A DNA stretch of 64,000 nucleotides from Pseudomonas fluorescens (GTDB lineage Bacteria; Pseudomonadota; Gammaproteobacteria; Pseudomonadales; Pseudomonadaceae), in NCBI RefSeq assembly GCF_902498065.1, contig NZ_CABVIR010000001.1:1364001-1428000 (forward strand), given 5' to 3'. This document shows positions 16,256 through 26,164 of this stretch, piece by piece. Numbering within the stretch: the stretch's first letter is position 1; the number at the start of each line of letters is the position of its first letter. The notes beneath the pieces are model-generated. The model was given only the letters and a program-made list of their open reading frames with translations, made no database searches and was not told the origin of the DNA. The translations under genes were made by a program, and so were the position numbers.

Positions 16256-17566
16256 ATGCAACCTTCTGTAAAAGCTCTGCTAGCCCTCACCTGCATGACC
16301 CTCAGCAGCGTCAGCCTCGGCGCTCAGACACTGACCATCGCCACCGTCAACAACAGCGACATGATCCGCATGCAAAAGCTCTCGAAAACCTTCGAGGCCG
16401 AGCACCCGGACATCAAACTCAATTGGGTGGTGCTCGAAGAGAACGTCCTGCGCCAACGCCTGACCACCGACATCGCCACCCAGGGCGGGCAGTTCGACGT
16501 GTTGACCATCGGCATGTACGAAGCCGCACTGTGGGGCGCCAAGGGCTGGCTGGAACCGATGAAGGATTTGCCCGCCACTTATGACCTTGACGACGTGTTC
16601 CCTTCGGTGCGTGAAGGCCTGTCGGTCAAGGGTTCGCTGTATGCCTTGCCGTTCTACGCCGAAAGCTCCATCACCTATTACCGCACTGACCTGTTCAAGG
16701 ACGCCGGGCTGACCATGCCGGAACATCCGACCTGGGAACAGATCGGCGAATTCGCCAGCAAACTCACCAACAAGGACAAAGAGCAGTACGGCATCTGCCT
16801 GCGCGGCAAGGCCGGCTGGGGCGAGAACATGGCGCTGATCACCACCGTCGCCAATGCTTACGGCGCACGCTGGTTCGATGAGAAGTGGCAGCCGGAATTC
16901 ACCGGTCCGGAGTGGAAAAACGCACTCAACTTCTACGTCGAGACCATGAAGAAATCCGGCCCGCCGGGCGCGTCGAGCAACGGTTTCAACGAAAACCTGG
17001 CGCTGTTCAACAGCGGCAAGTGCGCAATCTGGGTCGATGCCAGCGTCGCCGGCTCGTTCGTCACCGACAAGACCCAGAGCAAAGTCAGCGAGCACGTCGG
17101 CTTCACCTACGCGCCGCATCAGATCACTGACAAAGGGTCGGCCTGGCTCTATTCCTGGGCGCTGGCGATTCCGACCAGCTCCAAGGCGAAGGATGCGGCG
17201 AAGACCTTCAGCGCCTGGGCAACTTCCAAGGAATACGGGGCGCTGGTCGCGGAAAAGGACGGCATCGCCAACGTGCCGCCAGGCACTCGGGCCTCGACTT
17301 ACAGCGAGGCGTACATGAGCGCTGCGCCATTCGCCAAGGTGACGCTTGAGTCGCTGAAGAAGGCGGACCCGAGCAAGCCGACACTCAAACCTGTGCCTTA
17401 CATCGGCATTCAGTTGGTGACCATTCCCGAGTTCCAGGGCATTGGCACCCAGGTCGGCAAGTCTTTCTCGGCGGCGCTGATCGGTCAGACCACGGTGGAT
17501 CAAGCCCTGACCGCTGCCCAGCAAACCACCGAACGTGAGATGAAGCGCGCGGGTTATCCCAAGTAA
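16256..17566 (+). CDS. mtlE: mannitol/polyol ABC transporter, periplasmic binding protein
   Basis: 436 residues with a signal peptide (KALLALTCMTLSSVSLGAQT) and a family 1 extracellular solute-binding fold: TIATVNNSDMIRMQKLSKTF at the mature N terminus, FDVLTIGMYEAALWGAKGWL and SITYYRTDLFKDAGL in the core. It captures mannitol, and probably glucitol and arabitol, in the periplasm and passes it to MtlF/MtlG. AGGAG precedes ATG 16256. It is the first structural gene of the operon; a REP pair separates it from mtlF, which would allow more binding protein than permease to be made. Confidence 0.93.
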   Translation: MQPSVKALLALTCMTLSSVSLGAQTLTIATVNNSDMIRMQKLSKTFEAEHPDIKLNWVVLEENVLRQRLTTDIATQGGQFDVLTIGMYEAALWGAKGWLEPMKDLPATYDLDDVFPSVREGLSVKGSLYALPFYAESSITYYRTDLFKDAGLTMPEHPTWEQIGEFASKLTNKDKEQYGICLRGKAGWGENMALITTVANAYGARWFDEKWQPEFTGPEWKNALNFYVETMKKSGPPGASSNGFNENLALFNSGKCAIWVDASVAGSFVTDKTQSKVSEHVGFTYAPHQITDKGSAWLYSWALAIPTSSKAKDAAKTFSAWATSKEYGALVAEKDGIANVPPGTRASTYSEAYMSAAPFAKVTLESLKKADPSKPTLKPVPYIGIQLVTIPEFQGIGTQVGKSFSAALIGQTTVDQALTAAQQTTEREMKRAGYPK

Positions 17567-17580
17567 CCCCACCATTTCAA

Positions 17581-17670
17581 TGTGGGAGCGAGCCTGCTCG
17601 CGATGAGGCCATGACATTCAACATCAATGTTGGCTGATAAATCGCTATCGCGAGCAGGCTCGCTCCCACA
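17581..17670. repeat. REP pair inside the mtl operon
   Basis: TGTGGGAGCGAGCCTGCTCG and its inverted copy are separated by about 40 bases, forming a large cruciform-type structure between mtlE and mtlF. Each arm is itself a stem (GAGC/GCTC). Confidence 0.85.
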
Positions 17671-17709
17671 GTTGATCTTCATCGTCTGTTCCCAATCGGT
17701 TTTAACGCC

Positions 17710-18636
17710 ATGAATATTTCAACTGCCAAAGCTCAAGTGGACATCCCCCAGCCGGTGCGCAAAAACCGCCTGGCCAACCCCGGCTGGTTTCTGGTCAGCC
17801 CCTCGGTGGCGTTGTTGCTGCTGTGGATGATCGTGCCGCTGGGCATGACGCTGTACTTCTCGATGATCCGCTACAACCTGCTCAACCCGGGCGAAAACGA
17901 GTTCGTGGGGCTGGAGAATTTCACCTACTTCCTGACGGATTCCGGGTTCATGCCCGGCGCCACCAACACCTTGTTGCTGGTGGGCAGCGTGTTGCTGATC
18001 AGCGTGGTGTTTGGCGTATTGATCAGTGCCTTGCTGGAGGCCAGTGAGTTCCTCGGTCGCGGCATCGTGCGGGTCATGCTGATTTCGCCGTTCTTCATCA
18101 TGCCCACCGTCGGCGCGCTGATCTGGAAGAACCTGATTTTCCACCCGGTCTCGGGGATTCTCGCCTACGTCTGGAAACTCTTCGGCGCGCAGCCGGTGGA
18201 CTGGCTGGCGCACTACCCGCTGCTGTCGATCATCATCATTGTGTCCTGGCAATGGCTGCCCTTCGCGATCCTGATCCTGATGACCGCCATGCAGTCGCTC
18301 GACCAGGAACAGAAAGAAGCCGCGCGCCTCGACGGTGCCGGTCCTGTCGCCATCTTCTGGCACCTGACCCTGCCGCACCTGGCGCGACCGATTGCGGTGG
18401 TGGTGATGATCGAAACCATTTTCCTGCTCTCGGTGTTCGCCGAAATCTTCACCACCACCAACGGCGGCCCCGGCTACGCCTCGACCAACCTCGCCTACCT
18501 GATCTACAACCAGGCGCTGGTGCAGTTCGACGTCGGCATGGCGTCCGCCGGCGGCTTGATTGCGGTGGTGATTGCCAACATCGCGGCCATCGTGCTGGTG
18601 CGCATGATCGGCAAAAACCTGACAGACAAAGCCTGA
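17710..18636 (+). CDS. mtlF: mannitol ABC transporter, inner-membrane permease 1
   Basis: 308 residues with six predicted membrane segments (for example WFLVSPSVALLLLWMIVPLG at the N terminus) and the permease EAA loop (EAARLDGAGPVAIFWHLTLP) that contacts the ATPase. It belongs to the MalF/UgpA-like sugar permease family and forms the channel with MtlG. Start ATG 17710 has only a weak ribosome-binding site. Downstream spacing to mtlG is 10 bases. Confidence 0.93.
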   Translation: MNISTAKAQVDIPQPVRKNRLANPGWFLVSPSVALLLLWMIVPLGMTLYFSMIRYNLLNPGENEFVGLENFTYFLTDSGFMPGATNTLLLVGSVLLISVVFGVLISALLEASEFLGRGIVRVMLISPFFIMPTVGALIWKNLIFHPVSGILAYVWKLFGAQPVDWLAHYPLLSIIIIVSWQWLPFAILILMTAMQSLDQEQKEAARLDGAGPVAIFWHLTLPHLARPIAVVVMIETIFLLSVFAEIFTTTNGGPGYASTNLAYLIYNQALVQFDVGMASAGGLIAVVIANIAAIVLVRMIGKNLTDKA

Positions 18637-18646
18637 GGCCTGCGCC

Positions 18647-19477
18647 ATGACCCTTCAACAATCCCGTCGTCTGCAAAGCCTGCTGCTCGGCACGCTGGCC
18701 TGGGCCATCGCGATCCTGATCTTCTTCCCGATCTTCTGGATGGTGCTGACCAGTTTCAAAACCGAAATCGACGCGTTCGCCACGCCGCCGCAATTCATCT
18801 TCACGCCGACGCTGGAGAATTACCTGCACATCAACGAGCGCAGCGATTACTTCAGTTTCGCCTGGAACTCGGTGGTGATTTCCTTCAGCGCCACGGCCCT
18901 GTGCCTGCTGATCGCGGTGCCGGCGGCCTACTCCATGGCGTTCTACGAAACCCAGCGCACCAAAGGCACGCTGCTGTGGATGCTCTCCACCAAGATGCTG
19001 CCACCAGTGGGCGTGCTGATGCCGATCTACCTGCTGGCCAAGAGCTTCGGCCTGCTCGACACACGCATCGCGCTGATCGTGATCTACACGCTGATCAACC
19101 TGCCGATCGTGGTCTGGATGATTTACACCTACTTCAAGGACATCCCCAAAGACATCCTCGAAGCCGCGCGCCTCGACGGCGCCACGCTGTGGCAGGAAAT
19201 GGTCCGGGTGCTGCTGCCGATCGCCAAGGGCGGTTTGGCTTCCACGGTGTTGTTGTCGCTGATCCTGTGCTGGAACGAGGCGTTCTGGTCGCTGAACCTG
19301 ACCTCGTCGAAAGCCGCGCCACTGACCGCGCTGATCGCTTCGTACTCAAGCCCCGAAGGGTTGTTCTGGGCCAAGTTGTCGGCGGTGTCCACGCTGGCCT
19401 GCGCGCCGATCCTGATCTTCGGCTGGATCAGCCAGAAACAACTGGTCCGCGGCCTGTCGTTTGGCGCAGTGAAATAG
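18647..19477 (+). CDS. mtlG: mannitol ABC transporter, inner-membrane permease 2
   Basis: 276 residues, MalG-like permease with multiple membrane segments (WAIAILIFFPIFWMVLTSF near the N terminus) and the EAA loop EAARLDGATLWQEMVRVLLP. It is the partner half-channel of MtlF, encoded 10 bases downstream of it and 31 bases before mtlK. Length and order match the mannitol operon of P. fluorescens. Confidence 0.93.
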   Translation: MTLQQSRRLQSLLLGTLAWAIAILIFFPIFWMVLTSFKTEIDAFATPPQFIFTPTLENYLHINERSDYFSFAWNSVVISFSATALCLLIAVPAAYSMAFYETQRTKGTLLWMLSTKMLPPVGVLMPIYLLAKSFGLLDTRIALIVIYTLINLPIVVWMIYTYFKDIPKDILEAARLDGATLWQEMVRVLLPIAKGGLASTVLLSLILCWNEAFWSLNLTSSKAAPLTALIASYSSPEGLFWAKLSAVSTLACAPILIFGWISQKQLVRGLSFGAVK

Positions 19478-19508
19478 CCCTCAAGAATTAGCATAAAGGA
19501 GCGCCACC

Positions 19509-20612
19509 ATGGCCAACCTGAAAATCAAGAATCTGCAAAAAGGCTTCGAAGGCTTTTCCATCATCAAAGGCATCGACCTGGAAGTGAACGACAAGGAATT
19601 CGTGGTCTTCGTCGGCCCGTCGGGCTGTGGCAAATCCACCCTGCTACGCCTGATCGCCGGCCTGGAAGAAGTCAGCGGCGGCACCATCGAACTCGACGGC
19701 CGCGACATCACCGAAGTCAGCCCGGCCAAGCGTGACCTGGCCATGGTGTTCCAGACCTATGCCCTGTACCCGCACATGAGCGTGCGCAAAAACATGTCGT
19801 TTGCCCTCGACCTCGCGGGCGTACCAAAAGCCGAGGTCGAGAAAAAAGTCGGCGAAGCGGCGCGCATCCTCGAGCTCGGGCCGATGCTGGAGCGCAAGCC
19901 GAAACAACTGTCCGGCGGCCAGCGTCAACGCGTGGCCATCGGCCGCGCCATCGTGCGCAACCCGAAAATTTTCCTGTTCGACGAACCGCTGTCCAACCTC
20001 GATGCGGCACTGCGGGTGCAGATGCGTCTGGAACTGTTGCGCCTGCACAAAGAACTGCAAGCGACGATGATCTACGTGACTCACGACCAGGTCGAAGCCA
20101 TGACCATGGCCGACAAAGTGGTCGTGCTCAATGGCGGCAAGATCGCGCAGGTCGGCTCGCCGCTGGACCTGTATCACCAGCCGGCCAACCTGTTTGTCGC
20201 GGGCTTTCTCGGCACGCCGAAAATGGGCTTCCTCAAGGGCAAAGTCACCCGTGTCGACAGCCAAAGCTGCGAAGTCGCGCTCGATGCCGGCACCCGCATC
20301 ACCTTGCCGCTGACCGGCGCCAACTTGAGCATTGGCGGCGCCGTGACGCTGGGCATTCGCCCTGAGCACCTCAACCTCGCGCAAACCGGCGACTGCACCT
20401 TGCAGGTCACCGCCGACGTCAGCGAACGGCTGGGCAGCGACACCTTCTGCCACGTGCTGACCTCGTCCGGTGAAGCGCTGACCATGCGTGTTCGCGGCGA
20501 TCTGGCCAGTCGATATGGCGAAGCGTTGAGCCTGCACCTGGACGCCGAACACTGCCATTTATTCGATGCCGACGGCGTGGCGCTGACCCGTCCATTGCGC
20601 GCTGCGGCCTGA
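19509..20612 (+). CDS. mtlK: mannitol ABC transporter, ATP-binding subunit
   Basis: 367 residues in the MalK/UgpC family. Walker [11 protein letters not shown] loop [10 protein letters not shown], signature [14 protein letters not shown], Walker [13 protein letters not shown] and switch His in [14 protein letters not shown] are all intact. The C-terminal 130 residues form the TOBE/OB regulatory extension seen in carbohydrate importers. AAAGGAG precedes ATG 19509. It energises uptake through MtlFG. Confidence 0.95.
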   Translation: MANLKIKNLQKGFEGFSIIKGIDLEVNDKEFVVFVGPSGCGKSTLLRLIAGLEEVSGGTIELDGRDITEVSPAKRDLAMVFQTYALYPHMSVRKNMSFALDLAGVPKAEVEKKVGEAARILELGPMLERKPKQLSGGQRQRVAIGRAIVRNPKIFLFDEPLSNLDAALRVQMRLELLRLHKELQATMIYVTHDQVEAMTMADKVVVLNGGKIAQVGSPLDLYHQPANLFVAGFLGTPKMGFLKGKVTRVDSQSCEVALDAGTRITLPLTGANLSIGGAVTLGIRPEHLNLAQTGDCTLQVTADVSERLGSDTFCHVLTSSGEALTMRVRGDLASRYGEALSLHLDAEHCHLFDADGVALTRPLRAAA

Positions 20613-20628
20613 TTTCAGAGAGCCTGTG

Positions 20629-22098
20629 ATGAAACTGAATAAACAGAACCTGCACCACCTAGCCCCCGAAGTGGTCCTGCCCGCCTACGCCCTGAGCGAT
20701 ACGCGCCAAGGCATCGCGCACATTGGCGTTGGCGGCTTCCACCGCGCTCATCAGGCGTATTACACCGACGCTTTGATGAACACTGGCGAAGCGCTGGACT
20801 GGGCCATTTGCGGCGTCGGCCTGCGCGCCGAAGACCGTCGCGCCCGTGACGACCTGAAGGATCAGGACTACCTGTTCACCCTGTTTGAACTCGGCGATAC
20901 CGACACCGAGGTCCGGGTCATCGGCGCGATCCGCGACATGCTGCTGGCCGAAGACGGCGCGCAGGCGGTGATCGACAAGCTGGCCAGCCCCGAGATTCGC
21001 ATTGTCTCGCTGACCATCACCGAGGGCGGTTACTGCATCGATGACAGCAACGGCGAATTCATGGCACACCTGCCGCAGATCCAGCACGACCTGACGCACC
21101 CGGATTCGCCGAAAACCGTATTCGGTTTCCTCTGTGCCGCGCTGGCCAAACGCCGCGCTGCCAGCACGCCGGCGTTCAGCTTGATGTCCTGCGATAACCT
21201 GCCGCACAACGGCGCAGTGACGCGCAAAGCGCTGTTGGCCTTCGCCGCATTACGCGACGCAGAACTTCACGACTGGATCGCCAAAAACGTCAGTTTCCCG
21301 AACGCCATGGTCGACCGCATCACACCGATGACCAGCACCGAACACAAGCTGCAATTGCACGACAAACACGCGGTGGACGACGCCTGGCCGGTGGTCTGCG
21401 AGCCGTTTGTGCAGTGGGTGCTGGAAGACAAGTTCGTCAACGGGCGCCCGGCGTGGGAGAAGGTCGGCGTGCAGTTCACCGACGACGTCACGCCGTATGA
21501 AGAGATGAAGATCAAGCTGCTCAACGGCAGTCATCTGGCACTGACCTATCTTGGGTTCCTCAAGGGATATCGCTTCGTTCACGAGACCATGAACGATCCA
21601 CTGTTCGTGCGCTACATGCGTGCCTACATGGACCTGGACGTGACGCCGCAGTTGTCCGCCGTTCCGGGGATCGACCTGAGCGACTACAAGAACACCCTGG
21701 TGGCGCGTTTCTCCAATCAGGCGATTGCCGACCAACTCGAACGCGTGTGTTCGGACGGTTCGTCGAAGTTTCCCAAGTTCACCGTGCCGACGATCAACCG
21801 ATTGATTGCCGATGGCCGGGAGACACAACGTGCGGCGTTGGTGGTGGCGGCGTGGGCGCTGTATTTGAAGGGGGTGGATGAGAATGGCGATACCTATTCG
21901 ATTCCCGACCCGCGCGCCGCGTTTTGCCAGGCGCTGGTGGCGGATGATGCGTTGATTACCCAGCGATTGCTGGGGATCGAGGATATTTTTGGCACGGTTA
22001 TTCCGCGTTCGCCGGAATTTGTCGCGGCGTTTGAGTGGTGCTGTAACAGTTTGCGGGAGGTTGGCGTGACGCGGACGTTGGAGCGGGTGCTGGCTTAA
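20629..22098 (+). CDS. mtlD: mannitol 2-dehydrogenase
   Basis: 489 residues of the polyol-specific long-chain dehydrogenase family. An N-terminal nucleotide-binding strand GIAHIGVGGFHRAHQAYY is followed by the catalytic KxxxxNxxH motif in KIKLLNGSHLALTYLGF. It oxidises D-mannitol to D-fructose with NAD. I chose ATG 20629 rather than the overlapping GTG 20626. Length is close to the roughly 490 residues known for the P. fluorescens enzyme. The product is passed to the fructokinase encoded two genes later. Confidence 0.95.
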   Translation: MKLNKQNLHHLAPEVVLPAYALSDTRQGIAHIGVGGFHRAHQAYYTDALMNTGEALDWAICGVGLRAEDRRARDDLKDQDYLFTLFELGDTDTEVRVIGAIRDMLLAEDGAQAVIDKLASPEIRIVSLTITEGGYCIDDSNGEFMAHLPQIQHDLTHPDSPKTVFGFLCAALAKRRAASTPAFSLMSCDNLPHNGAVTRKALLAFAALRDAELHDWIAKNVSFPNAMVDRITPMTSTEHKLQLHDKHAVDDAWPVVCEPFVQWVLEDKFVNGRPAWEKVGVQFTDDVTPYEEMKIKLLNGSHLALTYLGFLKGYRFVHETMNDPLFVRYMRAYMDLDVTPQLSAVPGIDLSDYKNTLVARFSNQAIADQLERVCSDGSSKFPKFTVPTINRLIADGRETQRAALVVAAWALYLKGVDENGDTYSIPDPRAAFCQALVADDALITQRLLGIEDIFGTVIPRSPEFVAAFEWCCNSLREVGVTRTLERVLA

Positions 22099-22121
22099 AT
22101 ACAGTGGTGAAACTACTGCCG

Positions 22122-22216
22122 ACATCGCGGGCAAGCCCGCTCCCACAGTGGCCCGTGGTGGAACACAGATTTGTGAACGACATTGATCCCTGTGGGAGCG
22201 GGCTTGCCCGCGATGG
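22122..22216. repeat. REP pair inside the mtl operon
   Basis: ATCGCGGGCAAGCCCGCTCC and its inverted copy GGAGCGGGCTTGCCCGCGAT flank about 45 bases between mtlD and mtlY. It is the GGGC/GCCC stem variant and differs from the variant between mtlE and mtlF. Confidence 0.85.
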
Positions 22217-22285
22217 CTGACTGACAGCCTCCCGACATGTTGATGAATACGCACTGATATCGAACTGACGCAGCAAGGACCGCCC

Positions 22286-23782
22286 ATGGCAAACCAACAA
22301 TTTTTCCTCGGCATCGACTGCGGCACCCAAGGCACAAAGGCCATCGTTCTCGATGCGGCCAGTGGTCAGGTTCTCGGCCAGGGCGCCGCCGCGCACACGT
22401 TGCTCAGCGGCGCCAATGGCCGCCGTGAGCAGGACACATCGCAATGGCTTGAAGCGTTCACGTTGGCGACTCGCCGTGCTTTGATCGCGGCAAACGTCGA
22501 CGGCCAACACATCCTCGGCATCGGCGTCTCCGGGCAACAACACGGCCTGGTCCTGCTCGACGATCAAGGCCAGGTGCTGCGCCCCGCCAAGCTCTGGTGC
22601 GACACCGAATCCACTGCGGAAAACGACCGCCTGCTAGCCCATCTGGGCGGTGAAAAAGGCTCGCTCGAACGCCTCGGCGTGGTCATCGCGCCGGGCTACA
22701 CGGTTTCAAAATTACTCTGGACCAAAGAACAACACCCGGAGGTTTTTTCGCGGATCGCACACATTCTGCTGCCCCACGACTACCTCAACCATTGGCTCAC
22801 CGGCCGCAGTTGCAGCGAGTACGGCGACGCCTCGGGCACCGGTTATTTCAACGTGCGCACCCGCCAGTGGGACTTGCAGCTGCTGCGCGACATCGACCCC
22901 AGTGGGCGTTTGCAAGCGGCGCTGCCAGAGCTGATCGACGCCCATCAAGCCGTCGGCACGCTCCTGCCAGGCATCGCCGAACACCTGGGCATCAACCCCA
23001 AGGCGCTGGTGTCCAGCGGCGGTGGCGACAACATGATGGGCGCCATCGGCACCGGCAATATCCGCCCCGGCGCGATCACCATGAGCCTCGGTTCGTCGGG
23101 GACGGTTTACGCTTATGCCGATCAACCGAACGTCAGTGCGGATGCCTCGGTCGCGACGTTCTGTTCCTCCAGCGGTGGCTGGCTGCCGCTGATCTGCACC
23201 ATGAACCTGACCAACGCCACCGGGGTGATTCGCGATTTGTTCGAGCTGGATATCGAGCAGTTCAATGCCCTCGTCGCGCAAGCACCGATCGGCGCCGAAG
23301 GGGTGACCCTGTTGCCGTTTCTCAACGGCGAGCGCGTCCCCGCCCTGCCCCACGCCACCGGCAGCCTGCTCGGCTTGACCATGACGAACCTGACGCAAGC
23401 CAACCTGTGCCGCGCCGTGGTCGAAGGCACCACTTTCGGTTTGCGTTACGGGCTGGACCTGCTGCGTCAGAATGGCTTACAAAGCCGCACCATCTGCCTG
23501 ATCGGCGGCGGCTCGAAAAGCCCGGTGTGGCGACAGATCGTCGCCGACATCATGAACACCCCGGTGATCTGCACCGAACAAAGCGAAGCCGCCGCCCTCG
23601 GCGCGGCGATTCAGGCCGCGTGGTGCCAATCCTGGGCAAACGGCCACGAAGACAGCCTCGCGGACCTGTGTGAGCGTTGCGTTAAGCTCGACCTCACCAG
23701 CGAAACCTTGCCGATCGCAGCAAACGTGGCGGCCTGTCAGCAGGCCTATGAACGCTATCAACAGCATGTCGCAACCCTTTAA
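22286..23782 (+). CDS. mtlY: xylulokinase-type carbohydrate kinase
   Basis: 498 residues of the FGGY family: N-terminal phosphate-binding FLGIDCGTQGTKAIVLD, GIGVSGQQHGLVLLD in the first domain and ICLIGGGSKSPVWRQIVADI in the C-terminal FGGY domain. In the P. fluorescens mannitol operon this position encodes a xylulose kinase, which would process D-xylulose formed by MtlD from D-arabitol. AAGGA precedes ATG 22286. It lies 187 bases after mtlD behind a REP pair and 13 bases before mtlZ. Confidence 0.92.
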   Translation: MANQQFFLGIDCGTQGTKAIVLDAASGQVLGQGAAAHTLLSGANGRREQDTSQWLEAFTLATRRALIAANVDGQHILGIGVSGQQHGLVLLDDQGQVLRPAKLWCDTESTAENDRLLAHLGGEKGSLERLGVVIAPGYTVSKLLWTKEQHPEVFSRIAHILLPHDYLNHWLTGRSCSEYGDASGTGYFNVRTRQWDLQLLRDIDPSGRLQAALPELIDAHQAVGTLLPGIAEHLGINPKALVSSGGGDNMMGAIGTGNIRPGAITMSLGSSGTVYAYADQPNVSADASVATFCSSSGGWLPLICTMNLTNATGVIRDLFELDIEQFNALVAQAPIGAEGVTLLPFLNGERVPALPHATGSLLGLTMTNLTQANLCRAVVEGTTFGLRYGLDLLRQNGLQSRTICLIGGGSKSPVWRQIVADIMNTPVICTEQSEAAALGAAIQAAWCQSWANGHEDSLADLCERCVKLDLTSETLPIAANVAACQQAYERYQQHVATL

Positions 23783-23795
23783 AGAGTGAACAACT

Positions 23796-24740
23796 ATGTA
23801 CCTGGTGTGTGGCGAAGCGCTGTTCGATTTCTTCAGTGAAGACGACGCCAGCGGCCTGGCTTCAAAAGTGAATTTCAAGGCGATTGCCGGCGGCTCGCCT
23901 TTCAACGTAGCGGTCGGTTTGCGCCGCCTGGGCGTGGACGCAGCGCTGTTTGCCGGGTTGTCGACCGACTACCTGGGCCGGCGCTTGCGGCAAGTGCTGC
24001 ACGATGAAGGTGTACGTCCGGATTACCTGGCGGATTTTGCCGCACCGACCACCCTGGCGATGGTTGCGGTCGGCGCCAACGGTTCGCCGCAGTACAGCTT
24101 CCGTGGCGAGGGTTGCGCGGATCGGCAGTTGAAACTGGAGCATCTGCCGGAACTGGGGCCTGAGGTGCGCGGTTTGCACATCGGCTCGTTCTCGCTGGTG
24201 GTGCAGCCGATTGCCGACACGTTGCTGGCCCTGGTGCAGCGCGAAAGTGGCAAGCGTCTGATCAGCCTTGATCCGAATGTGCGGCTCAACCCTGAACCGA
24301 ACATCGACCTGTGGCGGTCGCGGGTTGCTACGTTGGTGGAGCTGGCCGACCTGATCAAAGTCAGCGACGAGGATTTGAGCCTGCTGTACCCCGGGCAGGA
24401 TCCGCAGCGGGTGATCGAAGGCTGGTTGCAGCATCGCTGTCAGGTCGTATTCCTGACCCGGGGTGGCGAGGGGGCGACGGTGTTCAGCCGCAGCCATGGT
24501 TCGTGGTCGGTGCCGGCCTGTTCGGTGAAGATTGCCGACACCGTGGGGGCTGGCGATACGTTTCAGGCGGCGTTGCTTACGTGGTTGACCGAGCAGCAGC
24601 TGGACTCGGTCGAGGGTGTGCAATCGCTGGCGCGTGAGCAGATCGACGGGATGTTGAAGTTTGCGGTGCGGGCGGCGGCGTTGACGTGCAGCAAGGCCGG
24701 GCCGGATTTGCCGTATCGGCGGCAGTTGGATTTGCGTTGA
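23796..24740 (+). CDS. mtlZ: fructokinase, PfkB family
   Basis: 314 residues. GGSPFNVAVGLRRLG near the N terminus and DTVGAGDTFQAALL with the catalytic Asp near residue 250 are the two PfkB signatures. It phosphorylates fructose produced by mannitol oxidation, giving fructose 6-phosphate for central metabolism. Last gene of the operon; a REP pair follows and may mark the 3' end. Confidence 0.93.
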   Translation: MYLVCGEALFDFFSEDDASGLASKVNFKAIAGGSPFNVAVGLRRLGVDAALFAGLSTDYLGRRLRQVLHDEGVRPDYLADFAAPTTLAMVAVGANGSPQYSFRGEGCADRQLKLEHLPELGPEVRGLHIGSFSLVVQPIADTLLALVQRESGKRLISLDPNVRLNPEPNIDLWRSRVATLVELADLIKVSDEDLSLLYPGQDPQRVIEGWLQHRCQVVFLTRGGEGATVFSRSHGSWSVPACSVKIADTVGAGDTFQAALLTWLTEQQLDSVEGVQSLAREQIDGMLKFAVRAAALTCSKAGPDLPYRRQLDLR

Positions 24741-24751
24741 ATGTGATGGCC

Positions 24752-24847
24752 TCATCGCTAGCAGGCAAGCTCCCACATTGAATCGATGCCGAACATAAGA
24801 TCCATGTTCACCAAAGTTCCAATGTGGGAGCGTGCTTGCTCGCGATG
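24752..24847. repeat. REP pair after mtlZ
   Basis: A degenerate copy (CATCGCTAGCAGGCAAGCTC) and an intact copy in the other orientation (TGTGGGAGCGTGCTTGCTCG) sit between the convergent mtlZ and oprD-like genes. Confidence 0.75.
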
Positions 24848-24862
24848 ACTTTCTGTCAGGCG

Positions 24863-26164
24863 CTACAAGACTGAAAAGTTATAGCTGATGATCAACCGCG
24901 TCTCATCCACATCCCGGGCGAACTTCTCGTAGTTGGTCCGGTATGTCGCATTGCGCAGCCGCAGGCTGACATCCTTGAACGTCCCGCTCTGCACCACATA
25001 TTTGAGCTCGCTATCGCGCTCCCACTCCTTGCCTTCCTGATCGCTGCCCAACACCTTGATGTGGTCGCCGTTCACGTAGCGGGTCAGGAAACTCAGGCCG
25101 TTGATGCCGATCGCCTTGAAGTCATAGTCATAACGCAGTTGCCACGAACGCTCTTGCGCGGCGGCGAAGTCGTTGACCTGGACGTAGTTCACCAGATACG
25201 GGTTGGTGCCATCCAGGTACGGCATCGAATTGTCGCCGTTCATGCGCTGCCAACCGGCACTGAAGGTGTGGCCGCTGATGGCATACGCGAACATGCCGCT
25301 CAATGCGCGGTTGTCGATGGCGCCGGCACGTTCGGCGCCGCTGTCGGCACTCTTGAGCACGCGCAGATCGGCCTTGAGCACGCCGCTGCCCAACGGTTGA
25401 TTGGCGAGCAGACCGACGAAGTGCTGACGGTAGATGTCTTCCAGTTCCGCGTAGTGATACTGGGCGGTCAGGCGCTCGTTGATCTTATAGTCAAAGCCGT
25501 ACATATCGAAATGATCGGCCGTGACGTTGCAGGCGTAGCGCTTGTTTTTGCAGTGCACGCGGATGTCCTGGGCATCGGTGGAATCCCGGGCGGTGTACTG
25601 GTCCAGGCGCGCGGCCATGAACGTCAGGTCCTTGATCTCTTTAGAGGTGAGCTGCGCGCCGTTGAACATCGTCGGCAGCAGACGGCCGTCGTTGTACTTG
25701 AGCAGCGGCACGTCAGGCAACAGCGCGCCGTACTTCAACACGCTGTCGGACACGCGTACTTTGGCGGTCAGGCCGAGTTTGGCGTACTGGTCTTTCGAGC
25801 CACGCGGGTTTTCACCCGATGAGGGCAGCAAGCCGCTGTTGCTGCTGTCGGCGCTGGAATCCAGCTTCAATCCGAGCATGCCCAACGCATCAACACCGAA
25901 GCCGACGGTGCCGTCGGTGTAACCCGACTGCAGGTTGAGAATGAAGCCCTGGGCCGATTCTTCGCGCTTGGACGCGCCCTGTTCGGTGGACGTGTGCCCA
26001 TCGCGAAAATCACGGTTGAAATACACCGTGCGCGATTCGATTTTAGCCGTGGTGTCATCGATAAAACCGCTCGCTTGAGCCGGGAGGGTAAAACCGGCGC
26101 ACAGGACTAAAGCGCCGAGGCCAAATGACTGGCGCGCGGTGATGAGTGGCAAGGGGGGACGCAT
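24863..26164 (-). CDS. OprD-family outer-membrane porin
   Basis: 433 residues with a signal peptide (FGLGALVLCAGFTLPAQASG) and the OprD mature start FIDDTTAKIESRTVYFNRDF. Alternating hydrophobic strands throughout and the C-terminal LIISYNFSVL, an aromatic-ended beta strand, indicate an outer-membrane barrel. OprD porins take up specific small organic acids, amino acids or peptides; the substrate is not readable here. Start ATG 26164 has TTGGAG upstream. It converges on the mannitol operon, so a link to mannitol uptake is possible but unsupported. Confidence 0.9.
   Translation of the reverse strand: MRPPLPLITARQSFGLGALVLCAGFTLPAQASGFIDDTTAKIESRTVYFNRDFRDGHTSTEQGASKREESAQGFILNLQSGYTDGTVGFGVDALGMLGLKLDSSADSSNSGLLPSSGENPRGSKDQYAKLGLTAKVRVSDSVLKYGALLPDVPLLKYNDGRLLPTMFNGAQLTSKEIKDLTFMAARLDQYTARDSTDAQDIRVHCKNKRYACNVTADHFDMYGFDYKINERLTAQYHYAELEDIYRQHFVGLLANQPLGSGVLKADLRVLKSADSGAERAGAIDNRALSGMFAYAISGHTFSAGWQRMNGDNSMPYLDGTNPYLVNYVQVNDFAAAQERSWQLRYDYDFKAIGINGLSFLTRYVNGDHIKVLGSDQEGKEWERDSELKYVVQSGTFKDVSLRLRNATYRTNYEKFARDVDETRLIISYNFSVL

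Noticed and set aside
24863..26164. OprD-type porin as the dedicated mannitol porin
   Set aside because: It converges on the mtl operon with a separate promoter, and OprD members generally take organic acids or amino acids; adjacency alone is insufficient.
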